Source: Evansella vedderi
GTDB lineage: Bacteria; Bacillota; Bacilli; Bacillales; Salisediminibacteriaceae
Direction of reading: 5' to 3'
DNA: 48,517 nucleotides
NCBI RefSeq assembly: GCF_030813435.1
Contig: NZ_JAUSUG010000032.1
Location: 1 to 48,517, forward strand
The notes beneath the pieces were generated by a model. It was not told the DNA's origin. It saw only the letters and a program-made list of their open reading frames with translations, and did no database searches. Numbering within the stretch: position 1 is the stretch's first letter; every line of letters starts with the position of its first letter. The translations under genes were made by a program, and so were the position numbers. Shown piece after piece: positions 16,650 to 25,569 of the stretch.

Positions 16650-17294
16650 TCATTTACTAAAATCTTTTTTTAAAATAATCCGATCCTTTTTAACTTCAAC
16701 CCAACCTTCTTTTTCCCATTTTTTTAATTGCCTACTGACCGTTTCCCTTGTTGACCCGATAATATTGCCAATTTCTTGATGTGTTAAACGGACAGTTCCT
16801 CCTTGTGCCTCCTGTAAGTGAGCCATTGCACCAGCCAATCTAGACTCAACGTTAAGAGATAGTATCTCGTTTAATTTCTTTTGAAGGTAAATGATTTTTT
16901 TATTCATCACTTGCATCATTCGAAAAGCTAGCTCTGGATTATTTTTAATTAATCGCTCAAAACCATCGATAGGAATAGTCATTACAGTAACATCTTTTTT
17001 AGCTTTAGCGGTACCAGGATAAGGTGATTGATCAAAAAAACCTGTATGTGGAAAGATTTCTCCCTCTCCTAAAACATTGATAAGGCTTTCCTCACCAGAC
17101 TCTGTAAGCTTACTAATGAGTATGGTCCCTTTTCCAAGGATATAAATATGTGTTTTAGGGTCCCCTTCCCAAAACAAAATCTCTTTATCCTTTAGATTTT
17201 TCACTCTGCTCATTTGCAGTATTGGGTTTAATTCCTTTTCGTCTAACCCTTCAAAAAATGGTATTTCTAATAAATATTTTCCCCAAGCTTTCAT
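16650..17294 (-). CDS. Crp/Fnr-family transcription regulator
   Basis: The 214-residue protein has an N-terminal cyclic-nucleotide-type beta-barrel (about 8-125) and a C-terminal Crp-type winged helix, LTHQEIGNIIGSTRETVSRQL (about 172-192). There are no cysteines in positions that could hold an iron-sulfur cluster, so it is not an Fnr-type oxygen sensor. The ligand is unknown. ATG at 17294 follows GGGGAG by 7 nt; six upstream in-frame codons beginning with TTG overlap that site. It is a lone gene between two terminators. Confidence 0.88.
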   Translation of the reverse strand: MKAWGKYLLEIPFFEGLDEKELNPILQMSRVKNLKDKEILFWEGDPKTHIYILGKGTILISKLTESGEESLINVLGEGEIFPHTGFFDQSPYPGTAKAKKDVTVMTIPIDGFERLIKNNPELAFRMMQVMNKKIIYLQKKLNEILSLNVESRLAGAMAHLQEAQGGTVRLTHQEIGNIIGSTRETVSRQLKKWEKEGWVEVKKDRIILKKDFSK

Positions 17295-17313
17295 TATTTT
17301 CTCCCCTAGCAAA

Positions 17314-17349
17314 AAATAACCAGGACCAAACTGGGACTGGTTATTTTTT
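17314..17349 (-). terminator. Terminator after the GntR-type regulator gene
   Basis: AATAACCAG pairs with CTGGTTATT and is flanked by A- and T-runs on both sides. It follows the stop codon of the FCD-domain regulator at 17351. Confidence 0.85.
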
Positions 17350-17350
17350 A

Positions 17351-18046
17351 TTATTTATCAAATAACTTTTGTTCGACACCAACTATATGAGTCATCATTT
17401 TTTTATAAGCTTCCTTTGAATTCTTATTTTTAATTGCCCCAAAGATCTCCAAATGCTCATTGTATAATTCGTTCATTTTTCTATCATCGGAATATATCAA
17501 GTAATACCTAGCTTCTTTCATGGATTCCTTAATTGTTTCTGAGATCGTTTCCATAAGACGATAGAGCATTTTGTTTTTTGTAGCCTTTACTACTGCCATA
17601 TGAAAGTCTATGTCTGCTTTTTCTCCTAGTTCACCATTACCTTCAGCCTGTTTCATTTCATTTAATATTTCCTCCATTACAGCAAGGTCTTCTTCCGTTC
17701 TATTTAAAGCTGCTAAGGAGGCAGCCCCCGTTTCATTCAGCTTTCTCACTTCATATAGATCTAGCAGATCCTCTTGGAGCATCACTAATGGAATCATCGT
17801 TTTTGTTAAATCAATTTCTGTTTTTTTAACAAAAGTACCTTCTCCCTGTCTTATTTCAATTAGGCCCATAGCCTTTAAAGCACTAAGTGCTTCACGAACT
17901 GCAGATCTCCCCACATTGAAGTCCTCCGCTAGCTGCTGAACGGATGACAAACGGTCACCTGGTTTATATTCTCCATTTTTGATCATTTCTGTAAGTTGTT
18001 CTGCAATGATTTCATATATTTTTTTAGACTTCACATGCTTAATCAA
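17351..18046 (-). CDS. GntR-family regulator, FadR/LutR type
   Basis: This is a regulator of about 231 residues. The N-terminal GntR winged helix (about 10-70) contains DFNVGRSAVREALSALKAMG. The C-terminal FCD ligand-binding domain (about 90-225) has the usual metal-site residues, including an Asp in DFHMAV and His residues late in the domain. The sequence is close to LutR, repressor of lactate utilisation, but no lutABC operon is nearby, so the target is open. TTG at 18046 is preferred, with GGAAGGAAGGGG 8 nt upstream; an upstream TTG at 18073 lacks such a site. Confidence 0.85.
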   Translation of the reverse strand: MIKHVKSKKIYEIIAEQLTEMIKNGEYKPGDRLSSVQQLAEDFNVGRSAVREALSALKAMGLIEIRQGEGTFVKKTEIDLTKTMIPLVMLQEDLLDLYEVRKLNETGAASLAALNRTEEDLAVMEEILNEMKQAEGNGELGEKADIDFHMAVVKATKNKMLYRLMETISETIKESMKEARYYLIYSDDRKMNELYNEHLEIFGAIKNKNSKEAYKKMMTHIVGVEQKLFDK

Positions 18047-18213
18047 CCTGGCAACCCCTTCCTTCCAAAACAAAACGATAAAAAGGTCAAAAACTAACTA
18101 CAATAGTTAGCATTAAATAATTTTACTACTTAAGCGACATAATTAGATCTCTTTTATATTATTTCACTTTACTCTTGTTTTTTCAATAACAGATGACCGT
18201 TTAACGTATTCCA

Positions 18214-19287
18214 TTATAATCTAAGACCCTCTAAAGCTAGAAGTACATTATTGGACCATATTTCTCCATAGGCACGGAAGGGTAATGGATTTGTTCCTAC
18301 TCCTACTTCTATAGTAAATCCAGGTCTTCCAGTTTCTTGAATAAACCAATCCTTATAGCCTGCATCACTATCTGCAGTTCTTATTGGAACATATGAGCTT
18401 TTTAGTGATAATCGTTCTACCATTTCCTCACTAATTCTTGGCTCCATTCCACGATATCCCCAGTAAATCATTTGTCCTTGAGAATGGAAAGCTAGTACGT
18501 AAGCAAAATGAGTCTCTTTTGTCAGCGTATAAACGGCTCTTGCTTCTGGTTCCGTCAACGGGGCCGTTCCACTGTAGTGACGTGGCCAAGGTTCACGGGG
18601 GCTTTCATCTGCTTCCTTCTTCCAACCAGCAGGCCATTGATGGTTTAAGTCAACCCCTCTTACATTTGCCGACCAATGATCGAACGTACTTGCCCCTTTA
18701 TTTGTATAATTAATTAAGTCATAATAAGGGTGACCTGGATAATTTCCTTGTTGTACTAAGGTTATCCCATCAGGATTTACCATTGGAACTACATACAAAG
18801 TAATATCATCGAATAATTCACTTAAATCCACACCATAAAATAATTTCTTCTGATCATTGGATTCCTCTAGAAGGTAATTTACCCATTCACACAAAAATTT
18901 GCTTGTCATCCATTCATTTGCATGCCATCCCCCTGAATAAAATATCTTTTTATTTCCCCTACCTACCTTTAATAGATAAAGAGGTTTTTCAAGTACACTA
19001 TAACCTATAACACTCACTTGTAAAGGAAGCTTACTTTTCTTGTTACTCCATTTTTTAATATAGGCTTCCACATCTTTATGTGAAAATTCCTTCAAGCACT
19101 CTCCTAACCTTTCCTCTCTTTTTTCACCGACATTTTTTGCAGGTACAAGAAGCTTTTCCCCCGGGATAATATAAGATTGTTCATTCATAATCTGAGGATT
19201 TACATCTAATATGTCTTTTACATATATGTTGTGCTCCCATGCCACTTTATGCAATGTATCTTCTTCTTTTACTATATATCGTTTCAT
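18214..19287 (-). CDS. LysM/M14-family peptidase, gamma-D-glutamyl-diamino acid endopeptidase type
   Basis: The 357-residue protein has one LysM wall-binding domain (about 2-50) and an M14 carboxypeptidase domain (about 68-357). Zinc ligands are His122 and Glu125 in GGWHANEWM and His268 in LAFHSQG; the catalytic Glu is probably Glu327 in FTIEVGVG. Relatives such as ENP-I of Lysinibacillus sphaericus and YqgT cut the gamma-D-Glu-diaminopimelate bond of peptidoglycan peptides. There is no signal peptide, which fits a mother-cell or recycling enzyme. It lies downstream of the PHP phosphatase gene and is separated from it by a strong terminator. Confidence 0.88.
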   Translation of the reverse strand: MKRYIVKEEDTLHKVAWEHNIYVKDILDVNPQIMNEQSYIIPGEKLLVPAKNVGEKREERLGECLKEFSHKDVEAYIKKWSNKKSKLPLQVSVIGYSVLEKPLYLLKVGRGNKKIFYSGGWHANEWMTSKFLCEWVNYLLEESNDQKKLFYGVDLSELFDDITLYVVPMVNPDGITLVQQGNYPGHPYYDLINYTNKGASTFDHWSANVRGVDLNHQWPAGWKKEADESPREPWPRHYSGTAPLTEPEARAVYTLTKETHFAYVLAFHSQGQMIYWGYRGMEPRISEEMVERLSLKSSYVPIRTADSDAGYKDWFIQETGRPGFTIEVGVGTNPLPFRAYGEIWSNNVLLALEGLRL

Positions 19288-19356
19288 TATTTCACACCCC
19301 TTTTCTTCATATCTCTAAAAATCTATGAAGAAATTTAAATAATAATGAATCATAAA

Positions 19357-19398
19357 AAGGCTGTACCAAAAGGTGGCCTTTTGGTACAGCCTTGTTTT
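19357..19398 (-). terminator. Terminator after the PHP phosphatase gene
   Basis: A perfect 17-bp stem, AAGGCTGTACCAAAAGG with CCTTTTGGTACAGCCTT and a three-base loop, is followed by TTTTT on the minus strand. Confidence 0.92.
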
Positions 19399-19409
19399 GA
19401 ATCGCCCAT

Positions 19410-20222
19410 TCATGTCAATGGTTGCATTTTCATTTTTCCTTTATTAAAGGTAGCTATTGAACTGTACCCAATACTTTTAGCAAAATCAACAGCCCTATCG
19501 TATTCATAACCCACATGTTCCGGTTCATGAGCATCAGAGGATAATACTATTGGAATATTTTTATTGAAACACATTTGAAGAAGTTCAGGGTCAGGATACA
19601 TTTCTCCAATAGGCTTCCTTAAACCTGCAGTACTTATTTCGACACATGTTTTGGATTTAGCTAATGCATCTGTGGCCCTTTCATATTGTTCCAATAAAAA
19701 GTCCTTATCTTTTGGTATGTATCCAAAAATTTTTACTAAATCTAAATGTCCTACAATATGGAATAGATTGGATTCCGCCAATGTAACAATCTGATCATAA
19801 TATTTTTCGTATACATCTTTTACATCCCTTATTTCCCATTCTTTTCTATACTCTGCAAGATCGATACCAAAGTCTCCTACCCAGTGTACACTGCCTATAA
19901 CATAATCAAAATCATAGGATTGTATAAACTTTTCCATTTCTTTATGCTTGCCTGGGGTATAATCCATTTCAATAGACATTTTTAAATTATAGCCTTTCTC
20001 CCATGCCTGATGAAAAAGGGATACATAGTCATTCATATCGTAATACCGTCTTTCATCAACCCATGGATTTCTTAATATATCCTTTGTTTGATAGAAATGA
20101 TAGGCATGCTCTGATATGCCGAACTCTTCAATCCCCTTTTCCTTTGCCTCATGAAGAAATCTCTCTAAATAATCTAAAGTTAATGTTCCCTTTTCTAAAT
20201 GATTGTGATAATCCGATCTCAT
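19410..20222 (-). CDS. PHP-domain phosphoesterase, histidinol-phosphatase (HisJ) like
   Basis: The 270-residue protein starts MRSDYHNHLEKG, where HNH is the first PHP metal motif. Further ligands lie in EFGISEHAYH, in the GSVHW and VGHLDLVK blocks, and in the C-terminal LSSDAHEPEHVG. PHP enzymes of this class are trinuclear metal phosphatases; HisJ dephosphorylates histidinol phosphate in histidine synthesis. No his genes are nearby, so the substrate is uncertain. A terminator follows directly. Confidence 0.85.
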   Translation of the reverse strand: MRSDYHNHLEKGTLTLDYLERFLHEAKEKGIEEFGISEHAYHFYQTKDILRNPWVDERRYYDMNDYVSLFHQAWEKGYNLKMSIEMDYTPGKHKEMEKFIQSYDFDYVIGSVHWVGDFGIDLAEYRKEWEIRDVKDVYEKYYDQIVTLAESNLFHIVGHLDLVKIFGYIPKDKDFLLEQYERATDALAKSKTCVEISTAGLRKPIGEMYPDPELLQMCFNKNIPIVLSSDAHEPEHVGYEYDRAVDFAKSIGYSSIATFNKGKMKMQPLT

Positions 20223-20569
20223 GTCCTCTCCTCCACTTCTTTATTTAACACGTTATATATTACCATAAAACCGGTACGTACATATTCATTCTTTATATAA
20301 ATACAATTGTATTGTTTTTTATTTATATGGTAAAGTTGTAACTAGTCCAACTAAAATTAATGGTCTTCAAAAAAGCTCCGTTAATGGGCAGTGTTGATTT
20401 TCGATCATGTTGATTGAAGCGGAAGGTACGAGCGGTACTAGCAAGTTTTTTTAGGACAAGTAATCGCTGACGCAGGACGTGGGCTGCCTTTAGGCGTTAT
20501 TGGAGTACCTAAAGCGAAAATCAACATAAAGTTTAACAGAGCTTCAAAAAATGAAAGGTGGAAGTATGA
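20223..20569. other. Intergenic region holding a hairpin-bounded repeat
   Basis: This stretch between the divergent PHP gene and the lipoprotein gene has no gene that I can support. Its right half (20373-20544) is the repeat element listed next. Confidence 0.6.
20373..20544. repeat. Long-armed hairpin element enclosing dispersed repeat copy B
   Basis: The left arm has AAGCTCCGTTAA (20373-20384) and GTTGATTTTCG (20393-20403). The right arm has CGAAAATCAAC (20515-20525) and TTAACAGAGCTT (20533-20544). Between them lies a reverse-oriented dispersed-repeat copy (GTAATCGCTGACGCAGGACG, then CTGCCTTTAGGCG). The element ends 26 bp before the lipoprotein start. Confidence 0.8.
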
Positions 20570-21244
20570 ATGGTTATAATCAAGCGGAATCTTCTGCTTG
20601 CAATGTCAATTCTAGCGATGTTAGTAATGGCAGCATGTGGAAACAATCAAGATGAGGGAACTACAGATACAACTGATGGACCTGGGGAAGTAGTTGCCAC
20701 TGTTAACGGCGAAGAGGTTTACGAACGTGACCTTATGTTAATGCTTCAACAGCAATTAGGTATGTTTGGGATAGATATTGAAGCGGAAGAAAACCAGGAA
20801 ATTGTTGATCAGTTTAAGCCTATGATTTTGGATCAATTAGTTCTTGAAAGAATCCTCGTGCAGGAAGCAAACACTCAAAATATTGAAATACCGGAAGAAG
20901 AGGTTGACATTTATTTTGAGCAGATGCGATCCCAAGCTCAATTACCTGAAGGTGAAACGTTTGAGGATGTTTTAGCTGCTCAAGGTTACACGGAAGAGCA
21001 ATTACGTTTGGAAATTGAAGAAATGTTAATGGTGGAAAATTTATTAAGACTTGAACATCTTGACACCTCTGACTATGCTGTCACAGAAGAGGAAACAAGA
21101 GAATATTACGATGAATTGTTAGTAGAATACGGGGACGAGCTAGAAGAATTCGAAGTTATCCAAGATGAACTAGCCCTAAGCTTAAAGCAAGGAAAATATA
21201 TTGAAGATCTACAAGCAAGAGCTGAAATAGAAACATTTATTTAA
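20570..21244 (+). CDS. Lipoprotein with SurA-like N-terminal chaperone domain
   Basis: The 224-residue protein has a lipoprotein signal peptide ending LVMAAC (Cys23) and a short acidic linker. A SurA N-terminal-type helical domain (about 40-190) contains VATVNGEEVYERDL, LDQLVLERILVQEA and a helical tail. There is no parvulin PPIase domain, so it is shorter than PrsA and likely a pure chaperone-type lipoprotein on the outer face of the membrane. AGGTGG is 10 nt upstream of the ATG. Strong acidity fits an extracellular protein. It stands alone on the plus strand between two repeat elements. Confidence 0.85.
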   Translation: MVIIKRNLLLAMSILAMLVMAACGNNQDEGTTDTTDGPGEVVATVNGEEVYERDLMLMLQQQLGMFGIDIEAEENQEIVDQFKPMILDQLVLERILVQEANTQNIEIPEEEVDIYFEQMRSQAQLPEGETFEDVLAAQGYTEEQLRLEIEEMLMVENLLRLEHLDTSDYAVTEEETREYYDELLVEYGDELEEFEVIQDELALSLKQGKYIEDLQARAEIETFI

Positions 21245-21274
21245 AAGATTGTTATCGCAAAATTTGTTGTATTT

Positions 21275-21395
21275 AAGAAGCTTGGAGAAGCGGAAGGCGG
21301 TGACTCTAACGTCGAGTAATCGCTGACGCAGGACGTAGGCTGCCTTTAGGCGTAATTGATCCGCCTGTAGTGTATCCAAGCTAACTATATTCTTC
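21275..21395 (-). repeat. Dispersed repeat copy C
   Basis: In reverse orientation it reads ACAGGCGGATCAATTACGCC, TAAAGGCAGCCTACGTCCTG, CGTCAGCGATTACTCGACG, then GTCACCGCC and CTCCAAGCTTCTT. This is the cleanest uninterrupted copy in the window and can serve as the reference. Confidence 0.85.
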
Positions 21396-21487
21396 TGAAA
21401 ACAACATGTTTTCTGCGACAAATAATATCCCAGTAGCAAACAAAAGCTGCGCCGGAACAATCTATTAGAAAACAGCGATAAAAAATA

Positions 21488-21535
21488 GAAGTGTGCCGAA
21501 AGTCTACCTTTTAGACAAACGACACACTTTATTTT
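21488..21535 (-). terminator. Terminator after the cobalamin adenosyltransferase gene
   Basis: On the minus strand AAGTGTGTCG pairs with CGGCACACTT around an inner GTCTAAAAGGTAGAC hairpin and is followed by CTATTTTTT. Confidence 0.75.
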
Positions 21536-21538
21536 TAA

Positions 21539-22105
21539 TTAATTATCTTGCGAAAGGTGATTAGATCCCTTCTTATATTGGACATCTTCTTTCTTTGACC
21601 GAGCATTTACTGCACGTGCCGCTGCAAAAAAGAAATCAGATAGGCGATTTAAATATTTAATTGCAAAAGGTGGCAGTTCGTTAGTATCGTTTATGTGCAG
21701 GACTTGCCTTTCTGCCCTTCTTGCGATTGTACGACAAACATGTAAATAAGCACCTCCTTGCTCACCTCCTGGTAGAATAAAGGATTGCAAGGGTGGGGCT
21801 TCCTCCCAATATGTATCAATTCTCTTCTCTAAGTATGTTACATATTCTTCCTTTGTTGCCCATTCCTTTTTTTCTTTTACATTAGCAAGATCTCCCCCCA
21901 AGTCAAAAAGCTCATGCTGAATCTTCATAAGATCTTTTCTTAAATCCTCATAAATTGAATTGTTTAAATTGGCGACCGCTAATCCTATAAAGCTATTTAA
22001 CTCATCTGTCGTTCCATATGCTTCTACCCTTAGGTCTGTTTTTGAAACTTTTTTCCCAATTAACTGAGTTTCTCCTTTATCACCATTTCTCGTATAAATC
22101 TTCAT
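21539..22105 (-). CDS. Cob(I)alamin adenosyltransferase, PduO type
   Basis: The 188-residue protein begins MKIYTRNGDKGETQLIGKKV, the N-terminal ATP-binding motif of PduO-type adenosyltransferases (TRxGDxGxTxL). Later family motifs are RVEAYGTTDELNSFIG and CRTIARRAER. It transfers the adenosyl group of ATP to cob(I)alamin, making adenosylcobalamin. The B. subtilis counterpart is YvqK. It is a single gene with its own terminator. Adenosylcobalamin is the expected ligand of the B12-type MerR regulator encoded at 8422-9336, which may explain part of its use. Confidence 0.93.
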   Translation of the reverse strand: MKIYTRNGDKGETQLIGKKVSKTDLRVEAYGTTDELNSFIGLAVANLNNSIYEDLRKDLMKIQHELFDLGGDLANVKEKKEWATKEEYVTYLEKRIDTYWEEAPPLQSFILPGGEQGGAYLHVCRTIARRAERQVLHINDTNELPPFAIKYLNRLSDFFFAAARAVNARSKKEDVQYKKGSNHLSQDN

Positions 22106-22251
22106 AATAAGCCCCCTTTGTTAACTATATTCGACCTATCTCTGTCTCCATTATACATTAATAAGTTTACTAGCAGATACCATCATAACACTCATATTGT
22201 TTAAGAGAAAATTTAAATGTAGAATAGGAGAAGAAAAGGGGGAGATGAAGA

Positions 22252-22767
22252 ATGAGTATTGAAGAGCATAAAAAAGAAGCACCTACAACTGTAAATTGTA
22301 TGATATTAACAGTATCAGATACACGAACAAAGGAAACGGATAAAAGTGGTCAATTAATTAAACAGATGCTTACGGAAAATGGACATACCATAGTAGAGCA
22401 TGAAATTGTAAAAGATGATTACTCCGCAATACAGAATATAATCCGTAAAGCAGATCACAATCAAACAATAGAAGCATTAATAATTAACGGTGGTACAGGA
22501 ATTACCTTTCGGGATACAACATATGAGGCTGTTTCCAGTATGCTTGACAAGGAGCTTCCTGGATTTGGCGAACTGTTCCGTTATTTGAGCTATGAGAAGG
22601 ATATAGGACCTGCAGCTATGCTTAGCCGTGCCACAGCAGGTGTTCGGGGAAAAACAGCAGTATTTTCTACTCCCGGATCATCAGGTGCTGTCAAGCTTGC
22701 AATGAGAGAATTAATTCTCCCTGAACTAACTCATTTTATGAGAGAAATTTACAAAGATTATAAGTAA
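22252..22767 (+). CDS. moaB: Molybdenum cofactor biosynthesis protein MoaB
   Basis: The 171-residue protein has the MogA/MoaB fold signatures: MILTVSDTRTKETDKSG near the N-terminus, INGGTGITFRDTTYEA (about 78-93), and FSTPGSSGAVKLAM near the end. The family adenylates molybdopterin before molybdenum insertion. GGGGGAG precedes the ATG. It stands alone on the plus strand and converges on resE. Confidence 0.93.
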   Translation: MSIEEHKKEAPTTVNCMILTVSDTRTKETDKSGQLIKQMLTENGHTIVEHEIVKDDYSAIQNIIRKADHNQTIEALIINGGTGITFRDTTYEAVSSMLDKELPGFGELFRYLSYEKDIGPAAMLSRATAGVRGKTAVFSTPGSSGAVKLAMRELILPELTHFMREIYKDYK

Positions 22768-22775
22768 CATTATAA

Positions 22776-22816
22776 AAAAACAGGCGATTTTTTTACCGTT
22801 CGCCTGTCTTTTTACA
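22776..22816. terminator. Bidirectional terminator between moaB and resE
   Basis: ACAGGCGA (22780-22787) pairs with TCGCCTGT (22800-22807). T-runs occur on the downstream side in both directions, so it can stop moaB and resE transcripts. Confidence 0.88.
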
Positions 22817-22913
22817 ATTATTTAGAGTAATATGGAAATGGTTTCGATTAACCCCATACCCTTTTCTTTATTGTTCCCTGTGGAACAAGATCTTTCTGCT
22901 TGTTTAGTCAAAA

Positions 22914-24698
22914 TCATTCATGGTCATAGGGTAAAAAGACGGAAAATGTCGTACCTTCATTTATTTTACTATGTGCAGAAACTTTTCCATTATGGGCTTC
23001 TACAATATTTTTAACAATTGCAAGTCCTAAGCCTGTACCTGATCTACCACGAGTTCTCGCTTTATCAGCCTTGTAAAATCTTTCAAAAACAAAAGGAAGG
23101 TCTTCTTCCGGAATTCCAGATCCCGTATCTTGAATATCTATTTTCACACCGTTGTGAAAGCTTTCAACACGCAACGTGACTTTTCCATCCTCAGATGTGT
23201 GACGTATAGCATTATCTATGAGATTTGTTAATACTTGTTCTACACGATCCGCATCTGCAAGAATCGTTTTTTCAATCTCATAAATTTCATCTACTAACTC
23301 AATTCGGTGTTCTTTAGCTACACCTTGGAATTTGCGCAAAACCCGCTTACAAAATTCAGATATGTTTATGGCCTCAATATCTAATTGAATATGTCCTGCT
23401 TCCATTCTTGCTAAATCTAATAGTTCATTCACGAGTCTTCCCATACGCAATGACTCATCATAAATGATTTGAGCCATTTCCGTTTTTTCTTCTTCGGTTT
23501 CAGCTATTCCGTCAATAATTGCTTCACTGTACCCTTGGAGCATGGAAATGGGAGTTCGAAGCTCATGAGAAACATTAGCTATGAAATCCTTTCTAAGCTT
23601 ATCATGTAATCGTTCTTCAGTCATATCACGAAGTACTGCAACGGCACCTCGTACATACTGTTGGTCGTATAAAGGCGTCATTAATATTACCCAACTGCGG
23701 CCTTGAACGTCCACTTCACCCATTTGTTCCTTTTCTTCCTCCACAACCTTATTAAAAATCTCTTGCAGTTCCTTTGGGAGGTCTCCAGATTCTTCCACCT
23801 CATAGCCTTGTTCATATAGCCATGCTCCAATAAATTCATTAGCAGGAGGATTCGTAACCATCACTGAACCTTCACGATCTAGTGTAATTACACCATCAGC
23901 CATAGATATTAATATCCTTGATAGCTGTTCTTTTTCTTGATTCAAGGCATTTAAGTTCGTATTTAAAGCCCTGGCCATTCTATTAAAGGCAATCGCCAAT
24001 AAACCTATTTCATCGTTCGTTAGAATAGGAACCTTCATATCAAAATTCCCTTTAGCCACCTCTAAAGAAGCCCTTCTCATCCTTCTTAAAGGAGAAGTGA
24101 TTCTCGTAGTTAAGAAGAAAGCAAATATTGTGGTTAATACGATAGCTATGCCTGCCGATAGAAAAATAATATTCTTCGTTTGACTTGTTGCCCTCTCCAC
24201 TACTTCAAGGGATTGATATAAGTATAGGGAAGCATTATCACTTTCAGAGATATCTAATGGAATTCCAACTACCATTACTGCACCCGAAGTTTCATCATCA
24301 TCTAATGGAAGTGAAAAATCACCTTGTGTAACAATGGTTTCCCTCTCATTAACAACCTGAGCAAGGCTTTCGTCCTCAAAGAATACACTAGTTGGAAAGT
24401 TTTCCTCGACCCCTTCCGGAGCAAATAAATAATGCTCCCCATCTAAAATAATGACTGCTTTTGTTGCATATGTCTCAGCGATCGTCTGACTGATAGACAG
24501 GGCTGCCTCTCCAGTATCCTCATTCTCCAACAACGTTGCAATTAATGTGGCATGATTCATTAAATGACTTTCTGCTTGGTCCGTGTGAAAACGCTCAAAG
24601 TATTGTAAGAGCATAATTGTCAATATGATTAATACAACAGATACTAAAAGAAGAATGGTAAGCCAAAGCTTACCAACAACACTTCTCCAAAGCCACAT
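22914..24698 (-). CDS. resE: Sensor histidine kinase ResE
   Basis: The 594-residue kinase has two membrane segments (about 10-30 and 177-198) around an extracytoplasmic domain, then HAMP (about 200-255), PAS (about 260-370), the H-box FIANVSHELRTP and the ATPase domain with N-box and a GxGxGLGLAIVKN G-box. With ResD it controls aerobic and anaerobic respiration genes in response to oxygen limitation and nitric oxide. Its start overlaps the resD stop by one base (TAATG), which indicates translational coupling. Confidence 0.96.
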   Translation of the reverse strand: MWLWRSVVGKLWLTILLLVSVVLIILTIMLLQYFERFHTDQAESHLMNHATLIATLLENEDTGEAALSISQTIAETYATKAVIILDGEHYLFAPEGVEENFPTSVFFEDESLAQVVNERETIVTQGDFSLPLDDDETSGAVMVVGIPLDISESDNASLYLYQSLEVVERATSQTKNIIFLSAGIAIVLTTIFAFFLTTRITSPLRRMRRASLEVAKGNFDMKVPILTNDEIGLLAIAFNRMARALNTNLNALNQEKEQLSRILISMADGVITLDREGSVMVTNPPANEFIGAWLYEQGYEVEESGDLPKELQEIFNKVVEEEKEQMGEVDVQGRSWVILMTPLYDQQYVRGAVAVLRDMTEERLHDKLRKDFIANVSHELRTPISMLQGYSEAIIDGIAETEEEKTEMAQIIYDESLRMGRLVNELLDLARMEAGHIQLDIEAINISEFCKRVLRKFQGVAKEHRIELVDEIYEIEKTILADADRVEQVLTNLIDNAIRHTSEDGKVTLRVESFHNGVKIDIQDTGSGIPEEDLPFVFERFYKADKARTRGRSGTGLGLAIVKNIVEAHNGKVSAHSKINEGTTFSVFLPYDHE

Positions 24699-25414
24699 TA
24701 CGCTTTCACAGCCTCAAATTTATATCCGACTCCCCACACGGTTGAAATCATGTTAGCAGCTTCAGGAGACACCTTATTTAACTTTTCTCTAAGCCTCTTT
24801 ATATGTGTATCAACTGTTCTTAAATCCCCAAAAAACTCATAGTTCCATACATCCTTAAGGAGTTGCTCCCTAGCGAATACTTTATCAGGTGATTGAGCTA
24901 AATATAGTAATAGCTCATACTCTTTCGGAGTAAGGTTTATATGCTTCCCATCAGCTGTTACACGATGAGCATCGTTGTCAATTGTTAAGTGCGGGAAAAC
25001 TAATACATCCTTACTCGTTGTTTCTGTCTGCAAGAACTTAGTAGAAGACGAACGACGTAATAATGCTTTTACTCGTAAAACTACCTCTCTAGGACTAAAT
25101 GGCTTAACAATATAATCATCAGTACCAACCTCGAAGCCTTGTACACGATTGGCCTCTTCCCCTTTTGCCGTAAGCATAATGATCGGTGTTGCCTTATGTT
25201 TTCTAATCTCTTCACATACTTCTAATCCATCAATACCAGGCATCATCAGGTCTAAAATAATTAAATCATAATCTACTTCTAATGCCATTTTTAAAGCCTT
25301 TTCCCCGTTTTCAGCGTCATCCACAGCATACTCTTCCCGTTCTAAATACATCTTTAATAAACGGCGAATTCTTTCCTCATCATCAACTACAAGAATATTA
25401 GCTTCTTGTGACAT
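24698..25414 (-). CDS. resD: Response regulator ResD
   Basis: The 238-residue OmpR-family regulator has a receiver domain (about 6-120) with acidic pocket DDEE, phospho-acceptor in LIILDLMMPG and conserved lysine in IVKPFSPREV, plus a C-terminal winged helix (about 135-235). In Bacillus it activates the res operon, ctaA, fnr and nitrate or nitric-oxide-responsive genes. It is separated from resC by 155 bp, enough for a promoter of its own. Confidence 0.96.
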   Translation of the reverse strand: MSQEANILVVDDEERIRRLLKMYLEREEYAVDDAENGEKALKMALEVDYDLIILDLMMPGIDGLEVCEEIRKHKATPIIMLTAKGEEANRVQGFEVGTDDYIVKPFSPREVVLRVKALLRRSSSTKFLQTETTSKDVLVFPHLTIDNDAHRVTADGKHINLTPKEYELLLYLAQSPDKVFAREQLLKDVWNYEFFGDLRTVDTHIKRLREKLNKVSPEAANMISTVWGVGYKFEAVKA

Positions 25415-25569
25415 TAATATTCCCCCTCGTCATTACCATAGCCTATTAACTATTTTAAATACAATAGGCTAGGATATACCCCTTAATTGTATCATCATAG
25501 TAGAATGTATAATATGTTTAATTAAACATATTAGAAAAATTTTGTTAAATATAGACAAAACTCTCTGTT

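Noticed and set aside
16650-17294. Crp/Fnr protein considered as Fnr oxygen sensor
   Set aside because: No cysteine cluster for an iron-sulfur centre at either end of the protein.
21209-21460. Minus-strand frame of 83 codons, sharing a peptide with a plus-strand frame at 39055-39327
   Set aside because: The shared peptide comes from the dispersed repeat being read in the same frame at both places; no start signals or domain.
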